64,000 nucleotides of DNA from positions 16,764,002 to 16,828,001 of the forward strand of contig OY987242.1 of assembly GCA_963920765.1 (NCBI GenBank). Reading direction: 5' to 3'. The notes below the pieces were generated by a model. That model saw nothing but the letters and a program-made list of their open reading frames with translations, ran no database searches and was not told where the DNA came from. This stretch comes from Ulota crispa. Taxonomy: Eukaryota; Streptophyta; Bryopsida; Orthotrichales; Orthotrichaceae. Of this stretch, positions 25,785 to 37,694 are shown in pieces (within the stretch, counting starts at the first letter, position 1; the number at the start of each line of letters is the position of its first letter). A program made the translations under genes and the position numbers.

Positions 25785-26100
25785 TAGAAAAAAAATCCTA
25801 CCCTTGAAGTTAGCAATATTTGCATAGACACCCTTGCTTTTTCAAAAATTATGCAAATACCCTTGGGCTATACTTTTTAGGCATTTGTTTGTTGTGCTTG
25901 TACTTCCTTCATGACCAATGTTGAAGAAGGGAGAGTAATATAACAAAAAAGAAGCACCATGCGCACAATGGAAGAAAGGAAGTGGCATGCACAACAAAAC
26001 AAACTCCCAAAAATTTTGGTCTAAGGGAATTTGTGTAATTCTAAAAAAAAAGTATATATTTGTGTAAATATTGCAAATTTCAAGGGTATCCATGAAAAAA
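25785..26100. mobile_element. Palindromic foldback element, family P (copy 3)
   Basis: Arms contain cccttgaagttagcaatatt and the inverse near aatattgcaaatttcaaggg. A fragment of the same end appears near 25337-25360. Nothing else was recognised between 25288 and the DRC3 start except AT-rich DNA. Confidence 0.7.
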
Positions 26101-26647
26101 GACAAAAATGATTTTCTAAGCATACTTAAATATACTTCATCTATTTCTTAAAGTTTGTGTAATCTGCCTTTAAAATCACTAATTGTCCACATCATGGATA
26201 CCTAGCACACTCTTAACCAAGAAATTATGTCCTAATTGACATATCCGAATTGATTAAATGTATCCAAAATGACAAAAAGACTATCAAATTGGATAATTTC
26301 TGTAGATTTAGCCATGTTGATTTGGACATGTTCTTGTCATTTTGAACAGTTTCCCTCTCTAAGCTTGGAGTTCAAGCAAACCAGATCTCTATTCAACAAA
26401 ACTTTGTTGAAATTGTTGACTTAACTTACTAATGCGACAGTAACGTTAATTCATGGGGAAAACTTTACCACCTATAGATGAAGCAGGCTAACGAATGAAC
26501 TCAAGAACGGATGATACATCACCATGGATGAAGACCATCCGAACCGAAGTTTGTCGTATCGTGATTGAAGAAGAAGAGACAGAGCAATTCGCAAGCCGTT
26601 TGCAAGGCTGCGTTGATCGCCGACGGCAGATTATTTGGAGCTGCGAC

Positions 26648-29600
26648 ATGGAAGGAAAAGCCATTACTACCGAGCTTCTACGCTCTGCCATTCAGGTTTC
26701 TTAAAAAATAAACAAATCATTTCATCTCGTTTCTTTTCACAGTTTTCATGTTCAATTCTTTCATCAATGGTTGCTTTGTCCTTTTGTTGCGGAAGTGTGA
26801 GGACGGTGAGTTTGATTTGTCGCACTTTTGTTGATGGAAGATCGAAGGCACTGCGGATGAAGGCATCGAGGAGCGCAAGCAAGTGCTTCCTGTGAACGAG
26901 ATTCATTGGCTTAATTTCTCCTACAAAGGTTTCCATCGTGCTTTCTTCTTTTTGTCAATTAGGTTTCCTGTCAGTTCAGAGCTGCGGTTAAGGTTAAAAT
27001 TTTCGTTTATTTCAACGAATTTCTGTTAAAGAAAGATCAAGAAATGAGAAAATTGGATTGAATTGATGCTAATTTAAATGACGTAGGTACACGGAAGCAA
27101 TGTTTTGAATCCCGGAGTCACCTCCACTTTAGGTCAAAATTTTAGGGTTCTAAGCCTCCATAGTGTCAGTTTTACTCGCACTCTGTGAACTCTAATCCAT
27201 TGGGAATTTTATATTTAGGGATTCTTATATTTAGGGATTCTCCGTGAACCCTGAACCCCTAAAAAATCCCTAAATCCTTAGGTATTTTTGTTTGGGTACC
27301 TGAGACCCTAAAACTTATTCTAAACCCTAAGTTCTATTTTCTTCATTTGCTTTGGAACCATAGCAAGCCTTTTCCTCTATTCTTAAGCTTGACCTGTCTT
27401 TGAAGAACATGCTCGGTTGGATAGGGTTTGAATGTAGCGTTATAGAACTCGGTTCCTAATTGCGTGAGAGAGAGATAAATCGATGGGGAAATTACAAATA
27501 GGGGCATGAAAACGTAAAATATTACAAATAGGGGTGCATTCTCAAAATAATTACAAATTGGGGCACAATTCAAAAAAATTGTCATTTTTTGTAAACTTTT
27601 TTTTGTTTGAACATTGATTGATTTAGATACATCACATTAAATGTTAGTTAACTTCCAAAAAAATTAAAAGTTTCCAAAAATTGCCATCCCCTTTACTAAA
27701 ATTTCTTTATTTAGGCTTGATTTGGAGTGACCTTTAAGTTTTTTAGAAATTAGCTAACATTTAATGTGATATATCTAAAACAACCACTATACAAGCCAAA
27801 AAAAAATTACAAAAATTTACATTTAAAAAAAATTACGGTCCTATTTGTAAATATTTTGAAACTGCGCCCCTATTTGTAATATTTTACGTTTTCATGCCCC
27901 TATTTGTAATTTCCCCTAAATAGATAGAGAATAATGCGGGATTTATACATGGAGAGAGTGAGAGAGAGATGGAGATAGAGAGGGATTAACGCATTTGCAG
28001 ATGTGGTGCAGGAATTAAGAATATTGATTACCTCGTTGGCCTGGAGCGCCTCACAAAGCTGCAGCTTGGTAATAACAGTATCACTAAGATTGAGAATCTC
28101 GACCATCTTGTCACTCTTACCGAGCTTGGTATGCATTTTACCTACTTTAAACTATTCAAACTGGTGATACCTTTCATGGAAAAGATTCAGTAGAGAGACA
28201 GGTTTTAATGTAGAAGACAAGATCTGTTTCATTGTGCGCTTAGTGCAACTCTAGTGTAGTTTCAATTTGCCATATCTTCGGTTTTTCATATCTTATGTAT
28301 ATGTAAAATACAGGATGAAAAATTCATGGATAAGTGATGGCTAAGATGGCCGCAGATCTTTCTTTCAACAAGATAGAAAAGATCGAGGGATTGAGCGCGT
28401 TGACGGGGCTTCAGGACTTATCACTGTACAACAACAAGATTACTCAGATTGAAGGCCTCGAGGCGCTAGAAGAGCTTTTGTCTCTTTCTCTTGGCAACAA
28501 TTTAATCAAAGATTTGGATAAAGTACGTGAATGAAAAGTTGTTGCCTTTTATTTTCGCACAAGCTCAAACCTTTTAGGCATATTATCATGTTGCTATTGC
28601 GGTGTTTGCGCAAGATTCTTAGTCAACATGCCAGACGTTCATTTAAAAATTCTTAGTATTAAGTCTTCAAGCTTTAGTATCTGTCATCATTTAAACATGT
28701 TACAAGCCGTACTGTGCAGTGCCTTAACTATGTCAAGTAAATCACTGCATACTCGTAATTTTATAAACGAAATTCCGAACGTCCTTCATGACCATTTTTG
28801 CCATCAGTATTGCAGTGGGTAAGCAGAGAACCTTAATACCGCTTGACATGAGGGATAGTTTGCTGCAGGTTCTTTATCTGCGACAATTTCGTTTTTTGCG
28901 GTTACTGTGTCTTGAGGGCAACCCCCTTTGCAAGGTAATGCGTCCTAATCTCTTGTGTCATGAAAATTAGAGTACATCAATGGAAATTTTCAGTCAACTC
29001 ATGTGCTTGAAGTTCCTGGTTATCTTGACACCATAGCCATGTAGGTGCTTCCATTTGGACAAGCTTGATAATCGCAGAATGAGCCAGTTTTCCTTGAAAC
29101 GCTCCAAAGTATGTCCCGATAACGGAACGCTCTTTTCGATTTAAGAATCACTGAGTGATAATGTTGTGCTTATCAATTTGTCTGCACTAGTGTATTTTTC
29201 CTTCTTAGCATCGTGTTGTGCCATTCTTTTGTTTTCTTTTGGGCCAATTGAAAATCAGGTTGATAATAGGATACTTGTTGTGTCGTAGATTGAACCTGAC
29301 ATGGTGTGGTGTTCCTACTGGCATGGATTCCTGGATTTTTGTTTTAATGCATAATGTTATCTCTCTTTTTCAAAATCTTGCAGGACCCAGAATACAAATT
29401 GTATACGATAGCTTGGATGCGAGACTTGATGTACCTCGATCATCACTTCTGCTTTCCGGAGTTGGTGATTTCACTTCCCCCGCTACTCTACCGTCAACTG
29501 AACGTGTCTCAATTATATCATTATAAATATTTCAGTCGTAAGTTAAATGTAGTGCGCAATGCATCGATAACTTTGTTCCGCACGGCTGTTTCGTTTGATC

Positions 29601-31720
29601 AATGAAAACTTTAAAAACAGGTGTATTGTGGTGTTTTAGATTAGACAAGCGAGGGAGGCGTACCAAGATGCAATGACAGAAAATCGTCAGAAGGACACTT
29701 TGGATACGATCGCCTGGACCACACGCAGAGCAAAGAGGATCGAGGGAAAGATGTTTGTTGTAAGTCTTGAGATGGACGGTATCCAGGACCTTTTGACTGT
29801 TGCAATTCTGTTCAATTCTTCTACACTAAAAACTAATTTCAATTTCTCTAATGTGCACAGAGAAACTCGTGGCTAATCCCCGAACTTTCTCCACGGTATT
29901 TATTGACATGGAATAAGATGATATTGAGCTCCCTTTATTTCAATTGGTGTGCAGGAGGCACATCTAACGAATATCAACGAGTTTTTCGATATCATGTTTT
30001 CAAGAGATCCTGAGAATGATAAACTTCTGACGGTTCCTGGACTTGTAGATGCTGGAATTGATGCGTATCCTCTAGTTTATCGAATTTCATGTTAAAAAAT
30101 TGGTGATTCACTTACTGTACTCATTGGATATTGCAATTAGATCAGCATAAGGTACACTAGGTGTGATGCAGATACTATCTGTTCTCTTAACAAAGGTTTC
30201 AGCTATCGCCAAAAGTGTCAGAATGCAGCAGACGATCTGATCTCGAAGGTTGTTGAGCTTCACAACAAACGCCAAAATGAGAAGCGCCTCTATTCACTAG
30301 CAGTGGATGGCGTCCTTACACGACGAGATGGTGAAGGTCGTGAACTCCTTCGAGGTCTACACAAAAAAAAGAAAATTGTGCGCTCAAGTTTGTTTTGCAA
30401 ATATTTTCTTCAATTATTTTGCAAAGGTAAAGAACATATAACCTAATTCAAGTGCATTCCAGGTTCTTTCTGTACAATCTGTTTGCTTTATTACCTTCTG
30501 AAGGATGATGTTGGTCAAGTAACCTGCACCTGTGTAGGTATTCCAAGAATGTCGAGCAGATCGGACCACTGCAGAGCTAAAACTGACGGGGCTGTTGAAG
30601 GATGCAGACATTATTCTAGATAGACTGTTAGAGACTGAAGTCGAAACCTATGGCGAAGTCAATGTAAGCTCTTATATTTTTCGTGATTATGATGTTATAT
30701 CTCGAAGTTGAAACCTAATTAATGCATCCGAAAGTATTTCTTTTTTGAGCGTGATGAATTGCTGAGGTGCGATATTATGATGTACATCAGTTGGATTGAT
30801 TGCATGTCTCTGCCTTGCTCAGTGGTAGGTGGTTCACTGTACCTTTTTTCGTGTTTCTAATTGTGCTATTGCATTGATTTGTAGAAATTATGGAACGAAT
30901 TTGAAGACACATTTTACGAAACTCTTGACCATGCGAAAAATTTCTTTGCAGATTTATATCTTCTTTTCTGAGTTCACACAAGCAATTATATCTGATTTCT
31001 TACAAGCTAAATAGTAGTCGTGCTATCATTTTCGTTGCATCCTTGACATCATTGTTCACCTACGGTCAAATTAGATCGGCAGAAGGCGATTGGTCTGAAA
31101 CCCTTGCGGCCGCTTCAGCTGCCATTGCAGATAAATACGATATTGGTGACCTCGAAGGAGATTTAAATGATGTTGCTATAGCGGTGTGCACTCTCTCAAT
31201 CATATCTTAAACATATTATGTGCTGACGCACACATAAATCATCAGCTCTTGTACACAAATACGTCTGATGCACACTAATGTTTCTTGCAAGGTTTTGCAA
31301 TTCTCTGTGCAGCTTTTATCAGACAAGGAGGTAATGAGCAATTGCATTTCAGCCTCGAAGGATGGCCACGGTCTCACTATGGATGTTGAGGTATTTTCCA
31401 AAGCTAAATTTCGAGTATTTGAATCTCAGCTCATCTTCTATTCATCAGTAGACTTTATCAAAACCAAATGTGCAGATTTTCTGAAGCTGTGATTTCTTAA
31501 TGCTCATCATTTTCCGCTGACCTTGGAACAGGAGGATATCAAAGTAAAGGCCGTTGAAGCTCTACGAAAGAAAACTTATGAAGATGGGATTGCCTTCATG
31601 ATCAAGCGCAATAGGGAAAAGATTTCCGAAATCTGGTTCATTGTAAATAAACACAAAGATGATATCAACTCTATGATGCAACAGGTTCTCCATGGTGATG
31701 TTTCTAGTGTCCGAGCTTGA
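26648..31720 (+). CDS. DRC3: Dynein regulatory complex subunit 3 (LRRC48/FAP134), 14 exons
   Basis: Subunit of the nexin-dynein regulatory complex of motile cilia and flagella; in a land plant it implies swimming sperm. Exons: 26648-26695, 26841-26928, 28012-28128, 28356-28522, 28869-28934, 29384-29464, 29640-29759, 29955-30064, 30203-30377, 30538-30663, 30885-30955, 31060-31183, 31313-31390, 31532-31720. Total 519 aa, against 523 in human DRC3. Residues about 45-190 are SDS22-type leucine-rich repeats ([34 protein letters not shown]), capped by DLMYLD. The rest is coiled coil ending in INSMMQQ. The start aligns with the human N-terminus; an in-frame Met at 26495 is less likely. The exon 11/12 intron has AT-AC ends. 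The exon 6 and exon 9 donors are the least certain. Intron 2 holds a family Q foldback. Confidence 0.93.
27485..27916. mobile_element. Palindromic foldback element, family Q (copy 2), in DRC3 intron 2
   Basis: Ends ggggaaattacaaatagggg and its inverse at 27897-27916. Arms are inverted copies around an AT-rich centre, as in 17907-18347. A GA-rich microsatellite follows at about 27930-27990, before the exon 3 acceptor. Confidence 0.85.
30956..31059 (+). other. Putative U12-type AT-AC intron of DRC3
   Basis: Donor ATATCTTC (U12 consensus ATATCCTT, 6 of 8). A branch motif atCCTTGAC at 31039-31047 fits TTCCTTRAC, and the acceptor ttcAC sits 13 nt after the branch A. Splicing here joins phase 2 to phase 2 to give [16 protein letters not shown]. 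Exon 11 contains no GT before an in-frame TGA at 30969, so a GT-AG alternative is not available. Confidence 0.75.
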
Positions 31721-32652
31721 CGTATTGGGTATGTCGTTAAACTATCACAGATTCTTCTGCAATTTCATCTACAATACTATTGAAGTAAACCATACAAATT
31801 TTGCTCCTGCCGTAGTTAGCAATATTAATTAGTGTGAAGGAATTAAATGAGTTAAACACACTGTTGACATAGAATTCAGAGTGTATCAAGATATGAGCAT
31901 CAATAGTGGTCTGGATTGAATGATCAAATGCAATTGCTCGTCATATTAATACCTTTCTTTATATGTAAGTTGGCTTTATGGTGGACAAACTCTTACGACC
32001 TGAACAAACAAGCAGAGATGCTTATTTCATTCTGTAAATGCACGTAGATTGTTTCATATTAGATACTACGGTAGGGTTCAATTTCAAGTAGCGTTGAATC
32101 TTGTAGATAAGAGCATCTTCACTCCAGCTTCCTTAAACTCGAAAAGGATCTTTCTCTGCACATGATACTAGAATTTAAGAGTATTGTATTAGGCAGCACA
32201 TTAACAAATCATATAAAACTTAGGAAACAAAAAAACTTAATTTTTTTGTTCAATATACAATCAAAATATCTTGGCTACAAAAGTAAGAAAATAGTGATTG
32301 CTCCTAGTTTTGCTAAAAAATGGATATTGAGTAAGGAGACCATGCAGAATTGTCAAGTTAAATACAAATTTTAAGTCGATTTTCAAGTGCCCATTTATTT
32401 TTATCATGTAGTAGGGTGTTTGGATGCGTTTAGGTGTTTTATGTCAAACCTAGGTTTTTGTTGTGTCTATTTGAAAAACGAAATAAAATGCTCTTCCAAA
32501 TGACAAATTTCTCAATTCCATACTCATGGGAAATATAGTTTCTTATTTTTTATTATAGTTTTGGGAAGCCGGAGTGGAAATGCTCTAATAGCTTTTTCTC
32601 TACATTATAGACGTGGCTTACTTTGTGGGAGTACTTCCTCTCCATCCCCAGC

Positions 32653-33412
32653 TAACCCCTAAATGCTGAAGGCACCAAAATTTGGTATTCAAGATACTTT
32701 GAGACCTTGTTGGGGGCAATAATTTGAATGCTATAGCTTTCTTTTTGGAGAAGCTCTAGTTTGAAGTTTGTTTCAATGTTCAATTTGAGTGTTTAGCATA
32801 TTACATTCCAATTTTGTTTGGTGGAAGCTAAATTGCAAGTATTGCTACTACTTTCAATGTGATGAATAATATCACCAAAAAGCTTATGATAAGTTGCCAT
32901 GTTGGATATACATGTAATAAGTTGAAATTTAAGCCAAACATTCCAAGTGAAATTAGTGCATAAACACATTTGGATTTTATTAGATGATGAATTTTCAATG
33001 TAGAGGCCCTCATTGCCAAAGGGGAGATATTTTGTTATACAAATTAGAAATCATCCATAGTTAATTTCTCTTTGTTCATAATGGTTTTTGGTTAATAATT
33101 GGAACTAAAAAAACTCTTTGAGTTAGGTGGTAGTTCTTTCATTGTTGCATTGCAAGCTCGTTTGTGAAATTGTGATCATGGGTTTGGAAAGGGGGTCATA
33201 CTCATCCACCTTCAATCACAGTATCTAATTATTTGCTTGGTCTTTTTGAAGTCATTTTTTGGCAACATTATGTAGAAGCATTGAATTTCAAAATCCTACA
33301 TTTACAATCATCTTTCAATGTTTAATATGATCTTACAACTACAATTCAAAAACTACCAAAATGCCTTCTTGAAACAAGAAAAGTATTAACCTTGGTCATG
33401 TATGGGCTAAAT
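32653..33412. mobile_element. Possible decayed TTAACCC element
   Basis: A left end like the TTAACCCCTAAATG group (ctaacccctaaatgctgaag) at 32652. A right partner could only be guessed near 33400 (gtatgggctaaatgc). The region 31721-32650 has no recognised gene beyond the DRC3 3' end. Confidence 0.3.
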
Positions 33413-33566
33413 GCTAATGACAAATCTAAGTCAACTGTGAAACTAATATTTTGACTAATTAGCAATGCAAATGTGCAAGTTGGACCTAGGAACATAAGTC
33501 CAAATCAATAAGTTTTGATTTCTTGTTATTAGTTCACTATCAAATTATACAAAAAAAACAATCTAT

Positions 33567-33804
33567 CTTAGCCCTTGAAGGACAATAGAGCATAGTATAT
33601 ATGCTGCCATATATTCCATATTTGCTACTAGTAAGAAGTTTTAATTTGGGATCTCAAGTAGCTCATTAGAACTGTTTTGTTGATCTGTTCTCCAACTTCT
33701 TTGTTGATCTCAAATGCAATAAAGGTGTGAATCTATTCCAAATACAAGAAAAACACCTTGTATTCTACTAGCCGTAGCGGCACGCTTTGTCCTTTAGGGA
33801 TTAA
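33567..33804. mobile_element. TTAA-ended element related to T7
   Basis: Left end cttagcccttgaaggac, right end cctttagggattaa. The body matches 24823-25287 (tttaatttgggatctcaagt, tccaacttctttgttgat) but is shorter. Confidence 0.65.
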
Positions 33805-34191
33805 AATTACCCCCATGCTATTTCCCTAAAATTCAGCAAGAATTTAGATTGTGAAATGACCAAGTACAAAATAAGGGAAAAAACTTTTATTCTTTTTCTT
33901 GACTATAAAAAAGAGAGAATTTCCACCTTGAGGCTCACATCTATTATATTAATTGCAAAGTGTCATGACCCTTTGTCACAAAATCAGTCACGTTTTCATC
34001 CAATTATTCTCATTGCTCCCATGTCTTTACTTTGGGTGATTGCAACCGTAATTGCGAGTAAACATATAATTGCACCTAAACATAATCTTGAGAATAGAAA
34101 TGAATAAGGGGTTACAATTTGTGTTTGATCAAATGATTTATGTTGATCATAAGGTTACAATTTGTATGCATCAAGTTTTGCTTAACCCCTA

Positions 34192-34931
34192 AACATCAAG
34201 GAGGACGAAAAATGTCCTTTGTCTCCAAAAAAAAACTTTGTAGCCTAGAAGAAAACTGATTTTGATTTGATTTTTTTTCAGAAGTGATTGTAAATGCATA
34301 ATGTATCATGGAAGGCAAAAAAAAAATCATCAAACACATTCATATTTTTAGGTACCCCAGGTTGTGAGAAATTTCAGAATCACTTTATTAGGTCCAAACT
34401 ACCCTTACTGCAATTTTCATGGAATCCAGCATGTCTTGTTAACTTTTGCAACTTTTTGAAGCAAAATTATTGATGCCCAGCTGCAAAATACTGTAAAAGC
34501 TAAAGTCAAGGCAGGCCTCAGTGACCCACTCGACGCTTAACCCTTAAAGGATTGACGGGTGACCGTACTTGAATCAAGGTGCAGCCCATGGAGAATTCAC
34601 TATTCAATCCCTCTATAGCAGTGTGACATGTGCCCATAAAGGCCAATATTCTTCCCAAAAGTGCAAAAGTCAATAGTGCCCTCACAAAAATTGTAAGAAG
34701 GGCAACAGAAGGGCAGCACAAGACATTTACATCTCTTCACAAATTGAAATTTAAACAAATATGGGGGCATGCAAAGTAGCGATTTTTGACATTCAGAGAT
34801 TGAGTACATCACCTTGACCACTTTCAAAAGAAAAAACTTTGAAAAAAGCTTGATTTTCCATTCTTTGGATGCTTTGTAAGCACTGAAAGGACAATTTTCG
34901 TCCTCATGGACATTTAGGGGTTAAGGGTTAA
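34192..34931. mobile_element. TTAA-ended element T9 interrupted by T10
   Basis: Left TTAACCCCTAAACATCAAGG. The right end is split: cgacgcTTAA at 34531-34540 and gggTTAA at 34925-34931. Rejoined across the inserted T10 it reads as the inverse of TTAACCCTTAAGCGTCG, a normal family end. Without T10 the element is about 356 bp, matching the related copy at 60277-60638. Confidence 0.75.
34537..34924. mobile_element. TTAA-ended MITE T10 nested in T9
   Basis: Begins TTAACCCTTAAAGGATTGAC and ends ggacatttaggggttaa. A second copy lies at 58835-59207 with the same body (catgtgcccataaa, tacatctcttcacaaattg). It is inserted at the TTAA inside the T9 terminal repeat. Confidence 0.85.
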
Positions 34932-35084
34932 ATACAATCCTCATTTTCATCATATTTGTGTTGTCGTTGCATTGCAACGGGCTCCGTTCTTGTATAATTA
35001 AAATGACGTCATATACCCGCCTCCCGACAACCGGCGCTACGGAAAACGACAGCCCAGTTATCAGTGGTTCTCACATGGGCAAAT

Positions 35085-35299
35085 ATCTCATCCATATATA
35101 GTTCTCATCCATATATAGTTCTCATCCATATATAGTTCTCATCCATATATAGTTCTCATCCATATATAGTTCTCATCCATATATAGTTCTCATCCATATA
35201 TAGTTCTCATCCATATATAGTTCTCATCCATATATAGTTCTCATCCATATATAGTTCTCATCCATATAGATTTCTCATCCATGAACAGTTTCTCATCCA
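35085..35299. repeat. 17-bp tandem array upstream of ISCA1
   Basis: Ten identical units of tcatccatatatagttc followed by two diverged ones, ending about 260 bp before the ISCA1 start codon. Each unit holds ccatatatag, which fits the variant CArg box CC(A/T)7G of MADS proteins and also looks TATA-like. Confidence 0.9.
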
Positions 35300-35559
35300 G
35301 GCAGGTGGGATCATCGCCAAGGGTTCTGCACTTCTGCGACACCAGCTGATTGCCGATCATGCCCCTGCTTTTCTTTTCCAACCATGAAGCACAGATTCAC
35401 CAAACTATTTTAATTTAAGCTTATATCGCAAGTGCGCAATTCGATTGTCGTCGGAGAGAAAAAGCGGCAAATTAGGAAGCGTAGCGGTTTCAAAATGTTG
35501 GCGCTTTGGTTGTGAGAAGAACGAGAGAGAGAGAGCGAGAAAGAGAGAGAGAGGGAATA

Positions 35560-37694
35560 ATGTACGCGGTTTCGGCGGCAGCTGTGAAGGCGAGTGCGAA
35601 CTCCGCATCGTCGCCGGTCGTACGACGCCAAGCGCTGGCGCTCACAGAAGTCGCGGCCAACCAGATTAGTAAGCTGCTGGAGCATCGACAGAAGGAGTTT
35701 CTGCGCCTCGGCGTCAAAGTGCGCGGTTGCAATGGCCTTGCGTACACACTCAACTACGCTGGTACACCTCCCTCCGCCTCTGTTCCTTGAATTTTAGGTT
35801 GCAGAATTGTATTCCATCGCGAAGGTTAACAACTTAACCCTAAAGTGTTGAGAGCAAATGTGTTGCAAAAACAATCCAATTTAGATGCAAATGGAGAAAC
35901 CTAGATTTCACAGTCATAATTGTCAATGCAAGACGTTCAACTATTTCGTAACCCTAAGCACTCGCTGATTGCTTATAGGCTGACGTGTCTAACTCTAATC
36001 TGAATCTCACGTTGAACTTGCGTAGAGGCTCTAAGGTAGTCGGCTCGTAAACCGACCATCTAAAGGAAATATGACGTCTGCACTAAAATAAAGCCAGATT
36101 AGCAAATTGGAAATATTTTTGCTGGAAAGTCAAAGAAGAAACAATACTATGGCCATTTAAACTGAATTTTGTTTGAGTTGTTACAAATTAACTACAATTT
36201 ATCAAAGCAAATGGTGCATAGGTAGCTATTCTTGATCATAGGTGGTAGCATTCATGATGCAAAGGCGGCTTGTAAATGGAGCACATGAGTCTTAAAAGCA
36301 ACCACTACAAAGTCAGGAATGCTCTAATAAGGCTCTTAAAGCGTGCAAGCACCCATTCCATATTCTAATGTTCAAATCATGATTGAGAACATGTTTTCAT
36401 TTATTTTAGTATGTTAGATATCTATATTTTATTGAAAGAAAAAACTCAACACAATTATGGCCAATAAGCACACTCAACACAATTATGGCCAATAAGCACA
36501 CTCAACACAATTATGGCCAATAAGCACACTTAATGATAGCTCATGTCACTCTCTTGAGGTTCTAAAACCGTGCATGCACACGTACAATTTCTGAACATAA
36601 AAAAATGTGACCCATTTAAGAACCTCTGTGCACTGTTTTGTGACCCTACATGGTCAGTTCAAAATGACCAAACGGTTTTAGAGCCGACTACCTTAAGTCC
36701 GATTTTTCTAGTGATGTGAACTTTTTTGTACCAACAGTAATTTAGGTGAACGAATTTTAGTTTCCTATTACAATAAAATTCCACTGATCATTTATGCTTC
36801 ACGTGAAGCTTTTTATACAGAATAGCTCCAATGATGAGGTATTGCGTACTTTCACGCCCAGATATTCTAAGAATGAAGACGGTATTTGACCTGCTTGCCA
36901 AATTGCGTGCTTGTACGACGGATATGTTCGAGAAAAATTTAGAATTGCCTCATCAGTTGTAACCTCAGGCCTGGTTGAGTCTTTCTTATCTTTGTTCGAC
37001 CTGGACGAAAAGTTTCTAAGTGCATCAATTGAAAAACTTAGGTAGTAGAGGTAAAGTTATGGAGAGAGTTTGGTGTCATGCTTATGTTTAACTCGGTGTA
37101 TGAGAAGCTTAGTAATATTCCTGTTTGAAATGGGAGCGCTTAAGGTATTCACATCTATTTGGCTTTGCATACGATCGTAGCTGTTATGACGATTTCCTCG
37201 TATTGTCGTTGATATTCATGAAGGCTTTTTTGTGCACGAATCTACGTACAAGTTTTTCTTTGCTGTTAGAAAAGGTAAAACTCACTGAAGCATTTATTCG
37301 GTTTTTTGCATGTTGTGTGTGGCAGATTCTCGGGGAAAGTTTGATGAGTTAGTTGAAGAAAAAGGTGTGAAAGTGTTGATTGATCCACGAGCATTGATGC
37401 ATGTAATTGGCACCAAAATGGACTACGTGGAAGACCGGCTCAAGTATGAATATCGATCTTTTCTTTTGGCCATCGTTTATACGCTAATTACCCATACTCT
37501 TTGAAACATGTTCGTTTCTGTTTTGATCATTTGGTCTTTAAAGCAAGTTGCTGATGGCTACCCTCCAGAAGAGATTGGTGAAAGATGACAAACTCATGAG
37601 TACATCGTTTGTTGTGTTTTACAGATCCGAGTTTGTTTTCATCAATCCCAATTCCAAGGGTCAATGTGGTTGCGGAGAATCTTTCACTACTTGA
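35560..37694 (+). CDS. ISCA1: Mitochondrial-type ISCA1 iron-sulfur assembly A-type carrier (3 exons)
   Basis: A-type iron-sulfur carrier, expected to help assemble 4Fe-4S clusters in mitochondria with ISCA2 and IBA57. Exons 35560-35761, 37326-37443, 37625-37694 join in frame to 129 aa. The three conserved cluster cysteines are in [12 protein letters not shown] and CGCGESF. The [18 protein letters not shown] segment is typical of ISCA1 rather than ISCA2. About 30 N-terminal residues (Ala/Ser with basic residues) fit a short targeting peptide. The start is the ATG after a GA-rich leader; an in-frame ATG at 35506 would add an RE-repeat and is less likely. Intron 1 is long (1.56 kb) and contains a MITE and a 28-bp tandem repeat. 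Confidence 0.94.
36032..36694. mobile_element. MITE-like element, family X (copy 1), in ISCA1 intron 1
   Basis: Terminal inverted repeats taaggtagtcggctc followed by taaaccg, with the inverse at 36674-36694. Related termini occur at 46294-46700. It encloses the tandem repeat 36445-36528. Confidence 0.7.
36445..36528. repeat. 28-bp tandem repeat, three units
   Basis: Three perfect copies of a 28-bp unit beginning ctcaacacaattatggccaa, inside the family X element of ISCA1 intron 1. Confidence 0.95.

Noticed and set aside
30885..30971. Reading DRC3 exon 11 through to a TGA as a premature end
   Set aside because: The downstream exons keep strong DRC3 similarity and frame, and the AT-AC splice gives the expected length.
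35085..35299. Regularly spaced repeats resembling a CRISPR array
   Set aside because: Units are contiguous 17-mers with no spacers, in a plant nuclear context.
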